64,000 nt of DNA, taken from NCBI GenBank assembly GCA_021234155.1, contig JAJEKV010000045.1:3899697-3963696 (forward strand), in the 5' to 3' direction. Below, one piece after another: positions 37,010-49,537 of the stretch (the stretch's first letter is position 1; each line of letters starts with the position of its first letter). Both the position numbers and the translations under genes were made by a program. Source of the DNA: Isoetes taiwanensis (lineage: Eukaryota > Streptophyta > Lycopodiopsida > Isoetales > Isoetaceae). A model generated the notes under the pieces. The model was given only the letters and a program-made list of their open reading frames with translations. It had not been told where the DNA came from and searched no databases.

Positions 37010-37740
37010 CCAAACCGACGAGAATATGACAATACAGAGAAAATGAGTGTCCAAATTTTTGACAAAAATTTTGACAACTAATGTGTCAAAAAAGAATGAC
37101 AAACAAGTCATACAAAATTGACAAAAAAGGGTCCAAAATAGATCGAAAATGACACAACATTGCCAAATAGATGATAATAACGTGTCAAAAAGTTGATTTC
37201 AAATATGACAAGAATGTGACCAATAATTGCCAAAAAAATGACAAAATTTTGCCAAAAATGACACAGATTATGACGGAATAGGTGACAAAAAAATGCCAAA
37301 AAAAGTGACAACCATGACCTAATTTATGTTAAAATAGGTGACAAATAAGTGCCAAGACAACTTAAAATATGACAAAATAGATACCAAAGAATTGCCAAAA
37401 AAATGCCAAGAAAACATATGACACTAGAGGTGCCAAAGAATTGTTAAAAAAGTGACAAGAAATGATCTAAAATATGACACTATAGATGACAATAATTGCC
37501 CAAAAATAATCTAATGACAATCCAGGTACCAAAGAATTGCCCAAAAAGGTGGCAAAAAAATGTTATAGAATATGACAAAATAGATATCCCAAAATTGCCA
37601 AAAAAGTGACAAAAATTTGATGATGTATCATCACCAATTTTTGACATTTTTATGGTCAAATTTTTGTCAGTCCTCTAAAATTTGCAGTATATACGAAATG
37701 ACAAAAAAACTGACAATAAACGTCTGTTCTCTTGTAGAGA
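37010..37740. mobile_element. CACTA-like transposon end with subterminal repeat array
   Basis: About 700 bp consist of degenerate tgacaaaa / tgccaaaa motifs in irregular direct and inverted order, closing with acgtctgttctcttgtag at about 37,720-37,737. Read from the other strand the end is CTACAAGAGAACAGACGT, like the CACTACAAGAAAA start of plant CACTA elements with its first two bases altered. Dense short subterminal repeats are a CACTA feature. I did not find the opposite terminus in the window, nor a transposase frame. Confidence 0.45.
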
Positions 37741-40700
37741 CAGTGGCACACTGACACGGGCAAGAGTTGATCATCATGATCTTGCATAGAAAATAGGCTG
37801 CAAAATTACCAGTGGTCATATGAACCATCATCCAATTAAATTGGGATTATGTCAATTCCAAAAGCACGCCAACCTATAGTTGTTTTCTAATGGGTTTTTG
37901 GTTTTCCACCTCTTTTTTTTGCAATTATGAAATCACATTAAAGTTGCATTTCTCTTGTGTGTTTTATATCTATCTTGAAATATACAAAAAACTATTGCAA
38001 TTTTCTTGAATTCATAATGTTATACTCCTGGTACATTGAGATGAAAACACGATTGTATTTGACAAGTATAGTACATTTTGTGTGGACAATAAGAGCCTCC
38101 AAAATGTAAGGACATATCAATTAAACAATGACATTTAAAAAAAAAATGCCACGAAGAGTTGCCCATAATAGCTGCCCCCCATAGCCCTTTCGAGCCTAGA
38201 AAAAGCAATGGACCTGTAAAAATGTGTATATAAAAGCATTTAAATTACACCAACATCAAAATCAACTCTCTGCATTAAAGGGTCTTTGAAGCAGCCTAAG
38301 GAAATTTCCAAGGAAATAGTAGGATGACAGGGAAGTCGCTGAAAGTTGCCGACTGAATCAGTTAAACTTCTTACTGACTATTTTCCAAGCATCTGTAGAG
38401 TTCCCTTATAAAAGCCCCTTGTGTATTATCCGAATTGATGAAGTGTGCATTCATAAAAACTCATGTGATTCATTCCAACAACTAAAACCTGCTTATACAA
38501 CAAAACAAATCATGCCAAACATGTATTTATTCTCTATTTTCAAGTACTATAGCCAATATAATATTACAGATGAAACCTAGTTATAAAATAAAACAAAACA
38601 AATCACGCCAAGCGTGTATTAGCAAGCATCATTTTACATAAGAAACCTAGTTATGGAACAAAGTATATCACGCCAAGCGTGTATTAGCCACCATAATAAT
38701 ATTGTAGAGGTGAAGTTAAGGATATTTCGTGGAAGATAAAAATACCTTATATATGTCAGCAGCAGGGAGTTTTAGCGCTAGGGAATCTTGCCACTGTGAT
38801 AAGTCAGGTTCACCTGATTTAACAAGGTATGGGAAGTGGCATTACATCGAGAGACTTGGATACCACGGGTTCAAATACAAATTAAAAGCTGGAAATTTCG
38901 AGGTTATGGTAGTGTCCTACGTGATCGAAACTTGGCGATAGGTTTATTGAGCCTTTAGCAGGAGCACTAAGTTCCCCGATATGAAGATATGTTGATCTCG
39001 AAGATGTTTGAGTCTCATAGTTGAAGGTGAAGCGGGCTAGTTACATGGTATTTCAAATTGGCATGAGTGTTAGTGTAAACTACGATGCATCTCTGATCCT
39101 CTACTTCAAGCGTGATGCATAATATTCACTTTTTCCAAATCACGCTTAGAGTGTTTTATATTCCCTCTTACACTTGAAGAGGTTATCCTATCTACATTTG
39201 CAAACCCAATTATCTAAAAGCGATGGATTGCCTACCATCTTGCATGAGAAATAAGCCGAATTGTAGATGTAAACATCAAGTCTCCACGAAGAAGTTTTTC
39301 GAGATCCCTTTGAAGGCTAAGGCAAAAGAATTCGAATGATTTAAAAACATTCACGTTTATACACAAAAGCACACCCACCTAAAGATTTGAAAATACACGG
39401 AACTTCTTGAGATTGAAGATGTTGAACTTGATTAAGTGGAGCGGAAAGAAATTGGAAAGGTGAAAATAGGACACGCACATTAGGAACCACAACATGAAGC
39501 AATCGGGAGATGACCCATTTACCAACAAGCGGATGGCTCATGTCGGGAAGCATTTGCACCAGATACTAAAAGCCCAAAGCTCATATGGATTTGCTCAAAG
39601 CGGTCGGATTTTGCTCAAATACGATTTTGGGTCATAAAAAATTTGCACAGGTTTATCTTCTTACCCTGTAGTAGACGAGCATTCTGAGGATTTGGGACCA
39701 TTCTCACTTCGAATTTTTTTGCAACCAACTCCGGTGACATCTGGGCCACAATTTTTACAGTGTGGACATCTGAGCAATATTAAAGGACAATGGGAAGATC
39801 GGGTATTTGAATAATGGAAAGAAGGCGTGAAGAATAAAAACTTGGATGAAGAATCTGTTTAGAATGGATGCTTAATGGGTTTCGATGAGGAAAAAACACA
39901 GGGAAACAAACAAGAAGACATGGTTTTATGCTTAACTAATATAGTTCGGGGTGCTTGTTGGCGATTTAGAATTTGCGATTCAGAATGCTGGATCAAATCC
40001 AAGGAAGCTCTGCTACATGAATAAATTGTCAAAGAACCTTTGTTTTTAGAATTGGTAAAAGGCGGCCTCAGAATAGACATCGTGTTTGTGCGTGGCGTGT
40101 CGCCAACCCAATCCGCGAATCCAAGGGAAACGATTGATGAGGAATCCAAACATCACATCTGCGGCTTCAAAGAATGAAAGAGTAAGCCATGGATCGAGCA
40201 AAATGTGCAAGAAGAAGCACAAAGCGTGCTTTCATAAATTTGAATTTCACTTGCGTGTGTTATCAAATTTGAATTCCGCACTTTTTCAACTTTCTTTTTT
40301 TCTCCTATTTTTCGCTCCACGGCAAATACTGAAAGCACGGCTTGAGGCCTTAGATTTCTTGTGAAACACGGACCTTAATCCTTCCTTGGCATAAGCAAAT
40401 CGATCCCGTGACAAAATATAAGCCTCCGTTTTTTTTTGGGCATAAGGCGATCGCGACAGCGAAATATGAGCTTTCAATTTTTGTATTCGTTTCATTTTTT
40501 ATTTACATGCTTTGGATTGTTGTTGGGCTTTTTGATTTTGGCGACCATGTTGAAAACTAACTCTTAGGATAACGAGAAAAGAATGTCTTCCACAACAAGA
40601 ACAAATTTATCACGGTCTACAAGATTACTTGGGAAGAACTCTTGAAGAACTCTTCAATCCCACAATTTGTAGCAATTATCAAATCCAAAGACAATTTAAA

Positions 40701-42835
40701 TTGAAGCTAAGACGGATCAATCACTTTTAAGGTATTTCAATTTTGAGGACTGAAAATATAGCATATTTCGGTTTTCAATTTTAAAAGCTTTTTCTTATCT
40801 AGGTTGTCAACCTCAAGCTATTTTTGTTTAGGTGTTTTTGCATATGACCTTCCACTATATTCCACGCAAGGCGTGTATTTCTAGCCCATTTTTTCTTTGT
40901 TTTCACTTTTTGGTATTGTTGAGTTGAATCAATCTTTCTTGCCAATTTTGGCTTATTTTTCACTTTAATAGTTAATTGTTTTTCTTAATTATTTTTGAGC
41001 TAACACCATCTTTTTTAGGGTTTTTAGGTGAATCAAATTGTTGGGATATGTCTTAAAAGCTTCTTTAGTTTATTTTCAAGGTAAACTAAATACTTTTTGC
41101 ACTATAAGATAAGCTTGCTTGAATATATTGTTATCTTTAGAATAAATATCATGTTTTAGTGTTATTTAGATAGCGAGGGAAGCTTACATACACTTTCCAA
41201 ATAAATAATTGCAGCGAAAGAGTTCATTTTTTGAGCCCTTTTCCTTTTAGATTATTTCAAGGCAATTGGATTTTTTATTTAGGAGTATGAAACCATGTTT
41301 AGTATGGCATGGTTAATTGGAATTTAGGAATACAAAACATGTTTAGGATGGCACCAAGACTTTTGGTTCATGTATTATTTAGAACTGTGATATGGCACTA
41401 ATTTAGAGATTTCTATTTCTTTTTGCGACTCATCTCTTTACCAACTTTTTAAATTGTATCATTTTTCACGATACTTGCTTATGGTCTTCATAGCTTTGAT
41501 GGAAATGTCATGATCCTATTATATGTATGCTAGGATGAGTTCCATTTTGGACCATGTAAGAAAGCCTATTCATCTCAAAAACAAATATGGAAGTTGTTGG
41601 GATAATGGGTGGAGAAAATTATAATTTTATAGAACATACGATGGAATATATTATGTGGTAGATTGTGAAATATGGTCTATTCGATAAGTAATATGATATT
41701 ACATTTTTATACTTTCGACATGAAATGTGTGAATTTAAATATGTCACTAAAAACATGCAATGTAAAATTTGTCCCAAAATTAAGACACAATCCCAATTTA
41801 ATTGAATGATGGTTTATGCATAGGTTCTAGAATCTTAACCATCAAATGTGAGTTAAGAGTAGCCATGACAAACGTACTTAAATCATAATATTTTCAGGTG
41901 AAAAAATTATCATTTTTAACACAATAATTGAAATGAGAAACTTTGGCATCCTTAAAGCCATCTACGCCTTTTATAGAACCTTTTACAGCTCCAATGCTCC
42001 TATAATCTGTCACACTGCAAACAAGATGACAATATCTTGTGTCATTCATAATAGTTGCATATGTTCAGTGCATCCCCATGCATTCTGGCGACATACATAA
42101 GAATTAGAGTATCTCCTCGCCAGGCTGTATAAATGGAAGAGATCTGCATGCATACAGCAATGCAGTAATGTGCACAAACATTGTCCACAATTTACTTAGC
42201 TCTTGAAGCTCTTCTAGGAGGTTGTCTCTGCTTGAGAGTTTTGGCCAAAAAACCATGGGCTCTACTTTCCTTTGAGGTTAAAATCTCAAACATGTAGTTG
42301 CAAATTTGCCTTCCACTACCAAGGGCCATGAGCAATTTCTTTAATGTCTTTCACTGGCATTTCCCACTTTGCAAGCTCGCAATCCTTTGCCAAAATCCAT
42401 CGGCAATATCTGTGGTTCTCTTGCTACTATCAGTTTCATCTCTAGGTCCTCCCTGATGTCTCTTCTTTGAGATCCTCTGATTTCACATCATCCCATAGAT
42501 TACATAAATCATTGTTAGATTATTTTACTGATATTTCATACTTGCAGGCTCGGGATCCATTGCCAAAGTCCATCAGTAGTCTTCGTGGTTCCCTTTCTGC
42601 TATCAAGTCCATCAATAGTTAACCTAGACGAGCAGAATGTAAGGTAAACCGTTGGAACAAAAGGTAAATTGGTCAGAATGTGAAAAGTTTGGAATGCGAG
42701 GTAAATGGTGCAGAACGGCATGTAATCAAGTATTGGCAACAATTTTGGAAAAGGATTTTGCGACGTGGCATGGCGCCATTGGCACAGGCAAATTTTTCTC
42801 TCAGCGCCATTTAGGGCACTAGGGGAGGGTGCCCT
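37741..42835. other. Intergenic, no gene seen
   Basis: No coding sequence was recognised. Small frames near 39,859-40,495 overlap on both strands and look random. It contains the repeat at 38,483-38,690 and two inverted copies of a 31-bp phrase (about 37,825 and 41,787). Confidence 0.4.
38483..38690. repeat. Degenerate tandem repeat with palindromic core
   Basis: Three diverged units share aaacctagttat...caaatcacgccaagcgtgtatt; the second and third keep cacgccaagcgtgtatta exactly. The core cacgccaagcgtg is a 5-bp-arm inverted repeat. A related ccacgcaaggcgtgtatt occurs at about 40,861. Confidence 0.7.
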
Positions 42836-42839
42836 TCTT

Positions 42840-43100
42840 TCAACCATTCCCCTTCAATGGCCCACTTTTTGCCCATTAATAGCCCACTTTTTACCCTTTT
42901 ATAGCTCACTTTTGCCCTTTAATAGGCCACCTTTGCCCTTTAATAGCCTATCTTAAGAACTATAAAAAATTGAGCTAAATATATGGTCTATTGATGGGCA
43001 CTTGTGGTCCAATAAAGATCAATTGTGAGTATTTAGTGGTCCATTGAAGGGCTTTGGTGGTCCATTGAAAGGGCATTTGGGGGTCTATTGGTGTCAAAAT
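42840..43100. repeat. 22-bp degenerate tandem repeats and fold-back pairing
   Basis: Four copies of a roughly 22-bp unit (gcccactttttgcccattaa and variants) lie at 42,857-42,950. To the right, ggtccattgaagggct-type phrases at 43,040-43,085 are imperfect complements of cccttcaatggccc at 42,844, so the block could fold back, as some MITEs do. Confidence 0.5.
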
Positions 43101-44375
43101 TACTTATACAATTTAAAATCTTTATAGCAACCTTCCAATTTGTTGAAACCACTTGTGCTTAGTATCAATTTAAGGCTAAACTTTTAAATTTCATAACGAC
43201 ATTTCAAAATAAGAGAAAAAAAAAAAAAAAAAAACCAGTACAATAAAGCTTTTTTGCTTAAGTGGGCGGTTTATCACTACAGACTCTAATCACTTACTCA
43301 ACTCTAATCACCCCTTTTTTTTAAAACAAAAGAACTAGAGCCATTAACCTGGACCATTAAATTTTATTAAAGAAAAGAGAACCATACACGTGGCAAAGGA
43401 AGCAAGAAGCGAGAGGGGAAATAGAGAGAAGTGAGTCGGCTTGAGGGAAAATAGAGAAGCGAAGCGGCTTGTGAGCGGTGATTCAAACAAACAAAACCCG
43501 ATGATTGAAACCTAGAATTGGCGTAGTGGCTCAAATCCAAATTTCATAAAAGTGACTTAAATCCAGATTTCAACTTGGATTTAGAACAGAGATGGAGAGA
43601 GAAGCGACTAGTAGACTTGAATAGAAAGAACCAAATAGGAACAGAAGACAACAGATGTGAGGCACAGAGAAGCGACTAGGGAATCGGCGACGGATTTGAA
43701 CCTCCTGATCCACCAACCATCAACAAACGATTCAAACCACTCCGGAGCCCAAAACCCAAAACCTAGAAAGGAAAGAAAGAGATCGAAATCGTTAGTCAAA
43801 GGTAATTTCGGGGGCGGAGCTCAAACATTGAGGATCCCCATTGCTTGCCTCGTTCCTATACAAGACCAAAAAGAAAGCCCCTGTAAAACGCCCATCTCCA
43901 ACACTTAAGAAGAATAAACGATCTGTAATCCGCCACTTGCAGGCCATAGAAAAAAAAAAGCCCATTGGACGGCCACAAAGTTTTTCAAAAAAAGTTGACC
44001 CATTTGAAAGGCTCATTGGGGAACCTAAGTTGGGCACCATCTCCTACTAAGAGAAGAAGAAGAAGAAGAGATTTTAACGTCACGCCCATGCAGCCCCATC
44101 TCGGACGTGTGACACTTTTCAACACACGGATGGGTGGGTCCCCCCCCCCACCACTTTACATTGCTGAAGTGGGTCCTTCCCCCACCAACTTTACATTGCA
44201 TGACCACTTTCACAACGAGTCGTTGAACCCGTGACCTTGGGTATGGAGAAATTCCAAGAAGCGCAAACTAATGATGTTCCAAAGAATATTCAAGAATAAA
44301 ACCCTACACCGTAGAATGCTGGCAACTGAGTGGAATAACCATTTCCAATGAAAATCAGATCAGTAAACATCGACA
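43101..44375. other. Upstream region of the PPR gene, no other gene seen
   Basis: It includes a poly-A run of about 20 at 43,215-43,234. Overlapping small frames at 43,600-44,230 on both strands have no recognisable content. Confidence 0.4.
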
Positions 44376-46517
44376 ATGGCTAGACTTGCTTTAGATTCAA
44401 AGGCAGGATCCTTCGTAGCCTCAAAACAATCATGGTTCCGTCAAGCACTTATGTCTGCAGAGATTATGAAGGAGCAGGGTATTCCCACACCAAGGGACCA
44501 GGTTTACTCTCTTCTCAGGGACTGTACAAAACAAGATATTGAAAGCTCTAGGCGAGTTCATTCCTTGATGGCCCATGGTGGTTTGGATTCAGTTGCTGTA
44601 TTAGCTAACCATCTAATTCGAGTATTCTCAGCGCGGGCAAGCCTGGTTGAAGCAAATGATATGTTTACAAAAATTTCAAAACCATGTGAGCAAACTTGGA
44701 GTGCTATCATTGCAGCCCATGCCAAACTTGGACAAGGTGAGGTAGGCTTTGAATTGTTCCATAGAATGCTACACTCAGATATGAAGAGTAATCAATATCT
44801 TTATGTTGCTGTATTACAAGCATGTGTTATGGCATTAAACCTGGATCAGGGAAAACACATTCACCAGCAGATAATCGCAAATGGTATTCAATCTGATCTC
44901 TATGTAGGCAATGCCCTTGTTGATATGTATGCTAAATGTGGAAACCTAGAAAAAGCATGCAGAATCTTCAATGAGCTACCAAATAGAGATGCAATATCAT
45001 GGAATGCCATGATTTCTGCCTACATTCAACATGGCGAAGGAAACCTTGCCTTAAAATGTTATGAAAATATGCAAAATGAGAATGTAAGTCCAGATGAAGT
45101 AACATTCTCCAGTATTCTGAAAGCATGCGCCACTACTGGTGCTTTAGATCAAGGAAGGCATATCCATCGGCAGATCATCAAGGCGAGTTACAATCTAACA
45201 CCTTTGTTGGAAATACACTCATTGACATGTATTCCAAGTGTGGAAATCTGGAGGAAGCGCATAAAATCTTTGATGAACAACCAGTTCGAGACATGGTGTC
45301 ATGGAACTCAATGATTGGAGAATATGCCCAGCATGGTGAAGGCTCCTAAGCTTTAGAATGCTTTGATAGGATGCAGGATGAAGGCTTTAAGCCAGATAAA
45401 GTTGCATTTGTAAGTGTCTTGAAAGCATGTGCAAGCATCGGTGCTATAGATCAAGGTAAAGCGCATCCATAAGCAGATTGTAGAAAGTGAACTCCAATCT
45501 GACCCTTGCATTGGAAGCACCCTTGTTGGTATGTATGCCAAGAGTGGAAACCTAAAGGAAGCATGCAAGATCTTGATGAGTTATTGGTCGAGGCGTGGTT
45601 TCATGGGGTGCAATAATTGCAGGATATGCACAATCTGGTAATGTGGCATTCAGCGAGGCAATGCCTTGAGAATATGTACATAGAGGGCATTGAGCCAGAT
45701 AGAGTGATATTTGCAACTATTCTTGGGGGGTGCAGTCATGCAGGCCTAGTGGATGAAGGGTATAAAATATATAAGTCTATGATAGAAAATTATGAAATTA
45801 CTCCAGGCGCTAGCCACTTAAACTGTGTGGCTGATCTTCTTGGCCGAGCAGGACATTTAAATGAAGCAGAGGAAATACTCCAAACTAACCAATCAAGTTT
45901 GATTGGCTGGATATCTTGCTTACTGCTTGCAGGACATATGGTAATGTCGAGATTGGCAGGGGATGCTTTGATAGAGTTATCCAATTGGATCCTCAGCATG
46001 CCTCTGCATATGTGCTTATGTCAGGAATTTATTCTGATGCTCAATCATGGGCGCTGCTGCAAAAATCGAAGAAGCGTGAGGACAGCACTTAGGTGCGTGG
46101 AAGAAACCTGCAAAAGCGTGGATTGAAGTGAATAACAAGGTGCATGAGTTTATTGTTGGAGACAAAAGTCACCCTCAGAGTGAGGAAATTTATGCCATGT
46201 TGAAGAGGTTAAGTGACAGAATGAAGGATTCAGGATATGCACCAAAAGTTGACTTGGTGCTGCAGCAAATGTCAGAGGCAGACAAGGAAGATGCATTATG
46301 TGGCCACTGTGAGAAACTGGCAGTGGCATTTGGCATTGCCAGCACACCACCAGGTACAATTATTCGGCGACAAAGAATCTTCGAGTATGCATGGACTGTC
46401 ATAACGCATAACCAAAATTATATCAAAAGATTGAAAATCGTGAAATTATTATAAAGGATGGTTATCGATTGCATCATTTCAAGAATGGTTAGGTGTTCTT
46501 GTGGCGATTATTATTGA
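44376..46517 (+). pseudogene. DYW-class pentatricopeptide repeat protein, frame-broken
   Basis: The start (MARLALDSKAGSFVASKQSW) is followed by PPR units of the P-L-S kind, for example NALVDMYAKCGNLEKACRIF, AISWNAMISAYIQHGEGNLA and VSPDEVTFSSILKACATTGA, repeating about every 35 residues. After a frameshift near 45,190 the series continues (NTLIDMYSKCGNLEEAHKIF, MVSWNSMIGEYAQHGEGS), with a TAA at 45,347, then further shifts near 45,460, 45,570 and 45,880. The E region reads LLGRAGHLNEAEEILQ. The DYW deaminase domain has GHCEKLAVAFGIAS (HxE zinc/catalytic motif), NLRVCMDCHNA (CxxC) and ends CSCGDYY with a TGA at 46,515-46,517. There is no intron. Such proteins bind organelle RNA and edit cytidines in chloroplasts or mitochondria. 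With at least six frameshifts and several stops this copy is very probably dead. Confidence 0.88.
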
Positions 46518-46519
46518 TG

Positions 46520-47020
46520 ATTGATTGGCAATTGTTCATGCCATGCTGATGTGCTATAAAAGTTACTTGGGTAGAAACAGGCCATAGCATTTGGCGACAA
46601 ACTATTTGAGGACACAAAACCATTTCAACAACAGAGTGCCTAGAGTACGAAACTGGCCATAGCATTTGACATACAATTATGTGCCCAGAATCCAGTATCT
46701 GTCAATGCAAGTTTTGGAGACTGAAGGTGAGAGATTAATCATCATTGCATCAATTAATTTGCTTGTAGTGATTTTTCCTGATGATCATACAACTTTGAGT
46801 GACCTTTGTCCCACAGCTTGAGTCCTAATTCGAAATGGTAATTGAATCAAGCATCTGAATCAATTCAAATTCAAATGGCTCCTTTGTTATTATTTTGTGA
46901 CAATCCAAGGTCTATAACAGGGCTGTCTATGTCACCAAATACACCCTATTACCATAGCAAATCAAATGCTTCTCCAACAAAAAAATCATAAACGGCCTCC
47001 ACACCATAACAGCAGTCTAC
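46520..47020. other. Downstream of the PPR gene, no gene seen
   Basis: Nothing is recognisable here. Overlapping frames on both strands at 46,949-47,343 have no domain. Confidence 0.4.
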
Positions 47021-47024
47021 TAAC

Positions 47025-47076
47025 AGAAGTTGGAGGAATCGAACCTCCAGGCCAATGGCCTTCCACCAGAACTTCT
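47025..47076 (-). repeat. tRNA-like minihelix, possible SINE head
   Basis: On the minus strand agaagtt (47,070-47,076) pairs perfectly with aacttct (47,025-47,031). Directly inside the latter sits a T-arm, ggaggttcgattcctcc, with a 5-bp stem, a TTCGATT loop and a perfect polymerase III B-box. Between acceptor and T-arm are only 21 nt with a small aggcc-att-ggcct hairpin, so D and anticodon arms are not both present and this is not a normal tRNA. A T-run (ttttttt, minus strand) follows near 46,977-46,985, as at many SINE ends. Confidence 0.45.
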
Positions 47077-47990
47077 TCAAGTGTTGCAGTAAAGCAAGAC
47101 AGCCAAACACAAAAAGGGAAACTAAGAAATTTAACATGGAAAAAAGGAGCAGAAAATGCAAAGCAAACAGTGAGATTCTCTCCTTGCACAAGCAACTTCT
47201 CATTAAAACCATTATATCAAAGGGAACACGGGAGCAGATTGAAGATTTGTTATTATATATGTGACTTCTCATCCTTGATCCAAACTTCCAATAAACATGG
47301 AAGAAAACATAGCTGGATGAACGGAGAGAGCAGCAGATATTAGAGTGCAGATGGGTGTAATATCACAAGCCTTTTCACATAGATACATTCATTGCTAACA
47401 CCTAGCTAATGGAACTAAGCTAGTAAAAACTGTTAATCCATTTGTTTTAGCACCCTTGTTCTGTATCATAGACAGCAGACAACTTGGGTTTAAATTTATA
47501 TTCATTAAGATGCAACTTGGGAATTAAGGAAACTTGAAGGGCAAATATAAAAATTTGGACAAATTCAGGGGTATATCTGGAATTTTCCCATTAGGTTTAA
47601 GGGCGTTCATTCTGTATCTAAGCCCCAAATAATTTGTGTAAGGGCCTATAAAACCAAGTTGTTTGCTAGTGTCGGGAGCCTATAAGTTAATGGTGTGGGA
47701 TTTTGCATATTCAAGTTTGAATTCTAGAACTCTAATCTCTAAAAGTCTGGTTTGGAAAAGTATTATTTGTTTGTTTGATTGTAAAACAGTTCATTTCATG
47801 TCTAAGTTGATGACTAAAGAGTATGCTTGGAATTTTAAAAATTTTGAAGGGTAAATTTGGAATATTGGCTAAAAGTACAAGGGTATTCTTGGAATTTGTG
47901 AACTTAATTACCTCAACTATATTCGTGTTCATAGGTAGTATAGTTAAGAAGGGTATTTTTGAAATTAATAGAAATTGAGGGACAATTTTA

Positions 47991-48553
47991 GAATAATTCA
48001 ATCACTTTTTTTTTTTTGGAAGGACGAAAGACTATATTCAAGAATAAAGTTCAAGATACATCATAGATACTGTGACTAAGAACCTAGAGAAGACAATTGA
48101 ACCCCCTAGGCAAAACCACTCATACAAAGTAAAATATCATCTCTCTTGTACTACTTTGAGACGTTTGGCCGCCTCATCATGATCATACTCCACCATATCT
48201 ATTTGCCCATCACCGACATCAAGTTATCATGCCACACAATATGGCCAAGAAGAGAGGTAGTAGAAACACCACTTCTTGATAAGTTCACACTGGAAGGACC
48301 AGGCTTTAGATGAATTTGCAACTGACTTTTTCCTTGCTGCCTTCTTCAAATTGACCCTCTGCCAAGGCTCTTTAATACACTGAATAGTGTGAGGCTATCA
48401 GACATGATAACCTTAGGCACCCAAACTAAATGAGGAGATACATCAATAGTATAATCAAAATGAGAGTCAAGAGCAACCACAAGCGCAGATGTCTACACTA
48501 TAGAGGAAGTCAAGGAAGGAGGAATAGTGGTAGCTATAGTGGAATAATTCAAT
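47991..48553 (-). mobile_element. Short 5'-truncated retroposon with 12-bp target duplication
   Basis: The 12-bp phrase gaataattcaat occurs at 47,991-48,002 and again at 48,542-48,553. Just inside the left copy is a run of T (poly-A of a minus-strand insert) followed by ggaaggacgaaagactat. The insert of about 540 bp interrupts a repeat whose halves (tatatctggaat...ttccc) continue on both sides. No protein domain remains, so I take it for the 3' end of a LINE. Confidence 0.75.
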
Positions 48554-49310
48554 AACTTCAAGGGTATATCTGGAATATTCCCCTAAACTAATCTATTATC
48601 TATCAATCTATCGTAAGGTATGGCCATCAAGGAATGGTTCAAGAGTGTATACAACTGACCTCCAAAAATGGAAGTCGATATGTAAGTTTACGCTTCTAAG
48701 ATAATGATGGCGTAAGACCAGTAGTCCTAATCAGCACCAAAGGTTCCAAACAAGTGATACCACCATGTGGCATAATGACTTATTGAATGAATTTTTGCCA
48801 TATTGTACATCTAGTCAGCATGGAGATCCACAATTCTAATGGCCACACGATTTTCCAGTAAAAAGTTATACTGCCTACCAAATTATAGCAAGCCCCATAT
48901 TCCAGTACGCGTAATATAGCTATTTTCTTGGATACTATCATCCACAAATAAAATATTACGGTTATGGCAAATGTCCCATCATAAAATCCTACCATGTCAT
49001 CCAAGTTGCAGAGCATAAATTGGTATTTTCAAAAATGTTTTGAAGTCCATACACGATATCATACTCTTGAGGGATTCCATCATTGAAGATGGACATGATT
49101 TAAAATTAGGCATCACTTAAAAGTTTATATTGGATTTCCCAATGGCAACAACTCCACTTTCAAAAAGAATTACAAGTTGTACATCAACAGAACATAGACA
49201 ACCTTGGGATTACATTGTTGTGTTGGGATGCCTTCTCTACATATTTGAAAATGTCATGGTGATATATCACGAAGTAGAGTATTGGCCTATGAAATAAAAA
49301 AGCATTTCTG

Positions 49311-49385
49311 TGATGAGTTCAGTAGGAGTTTAAAGTGATGAGTTCAGTAGGAGTTTACACTGACGAGTTCAGTAGGACGACTATG
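49311..49385. repeat. 25-bp tandem repeat, three copies
   Basis: The unit tgatgagttcagtaggagtt (25 bp with five more bases) begins at 49,311, 49,336 and 49,361; the third is diverged. Confidence 0.9.
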
Positions 49386-49459
49386 TTGACAAGAACTGCG
49401 CTTGTTAGACCATATGTTCATTGTGGACTTTCTGTATGCAAGCATGTTTTGATTATGCT

Positions 49460-49537
49460 CTGTGGCTAAATTGTATGACACAATGTTTGGTTTTGGTTCT
49501 GTGGCTAAGTTATATGACACAACGTTTGGTTCATTTG
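49460..49537. repeat. 39-bp tandem repeat, two copies
   Basis: Units starting ctgtggctaaattgtatgac at 49,460 and ctgtggctaagttatatgac at 49,499 follow each other directly. Confidence 0.85.

Noticed and set aside
37108-37311. Phe/Ile-rich 67-residue minus-strand frame
   Set aside because: It is a translation of the tgacaaaa subterminal repeat array, not a membrane protein.
44376-45314. A complete 312-residue PPR protein
   Set aside because: The last 40 residues of that frame are out-of-frame; the repeats continue in the next frame up to a DYW domain, so the true product is about 700 residues.
47025-47076. A functional tRNA gene
   Set aside because: The T-arm and acceptor are good, but only 21 nt separate them from the 5' strand; there is no room for both D and anticodon arms.
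46949-47343. Overlapping plus and minus frames of over 100 residues
   Set aside because: They cover the same bases on both strands and include the tRNA-like minihelix; neither shows a domain.
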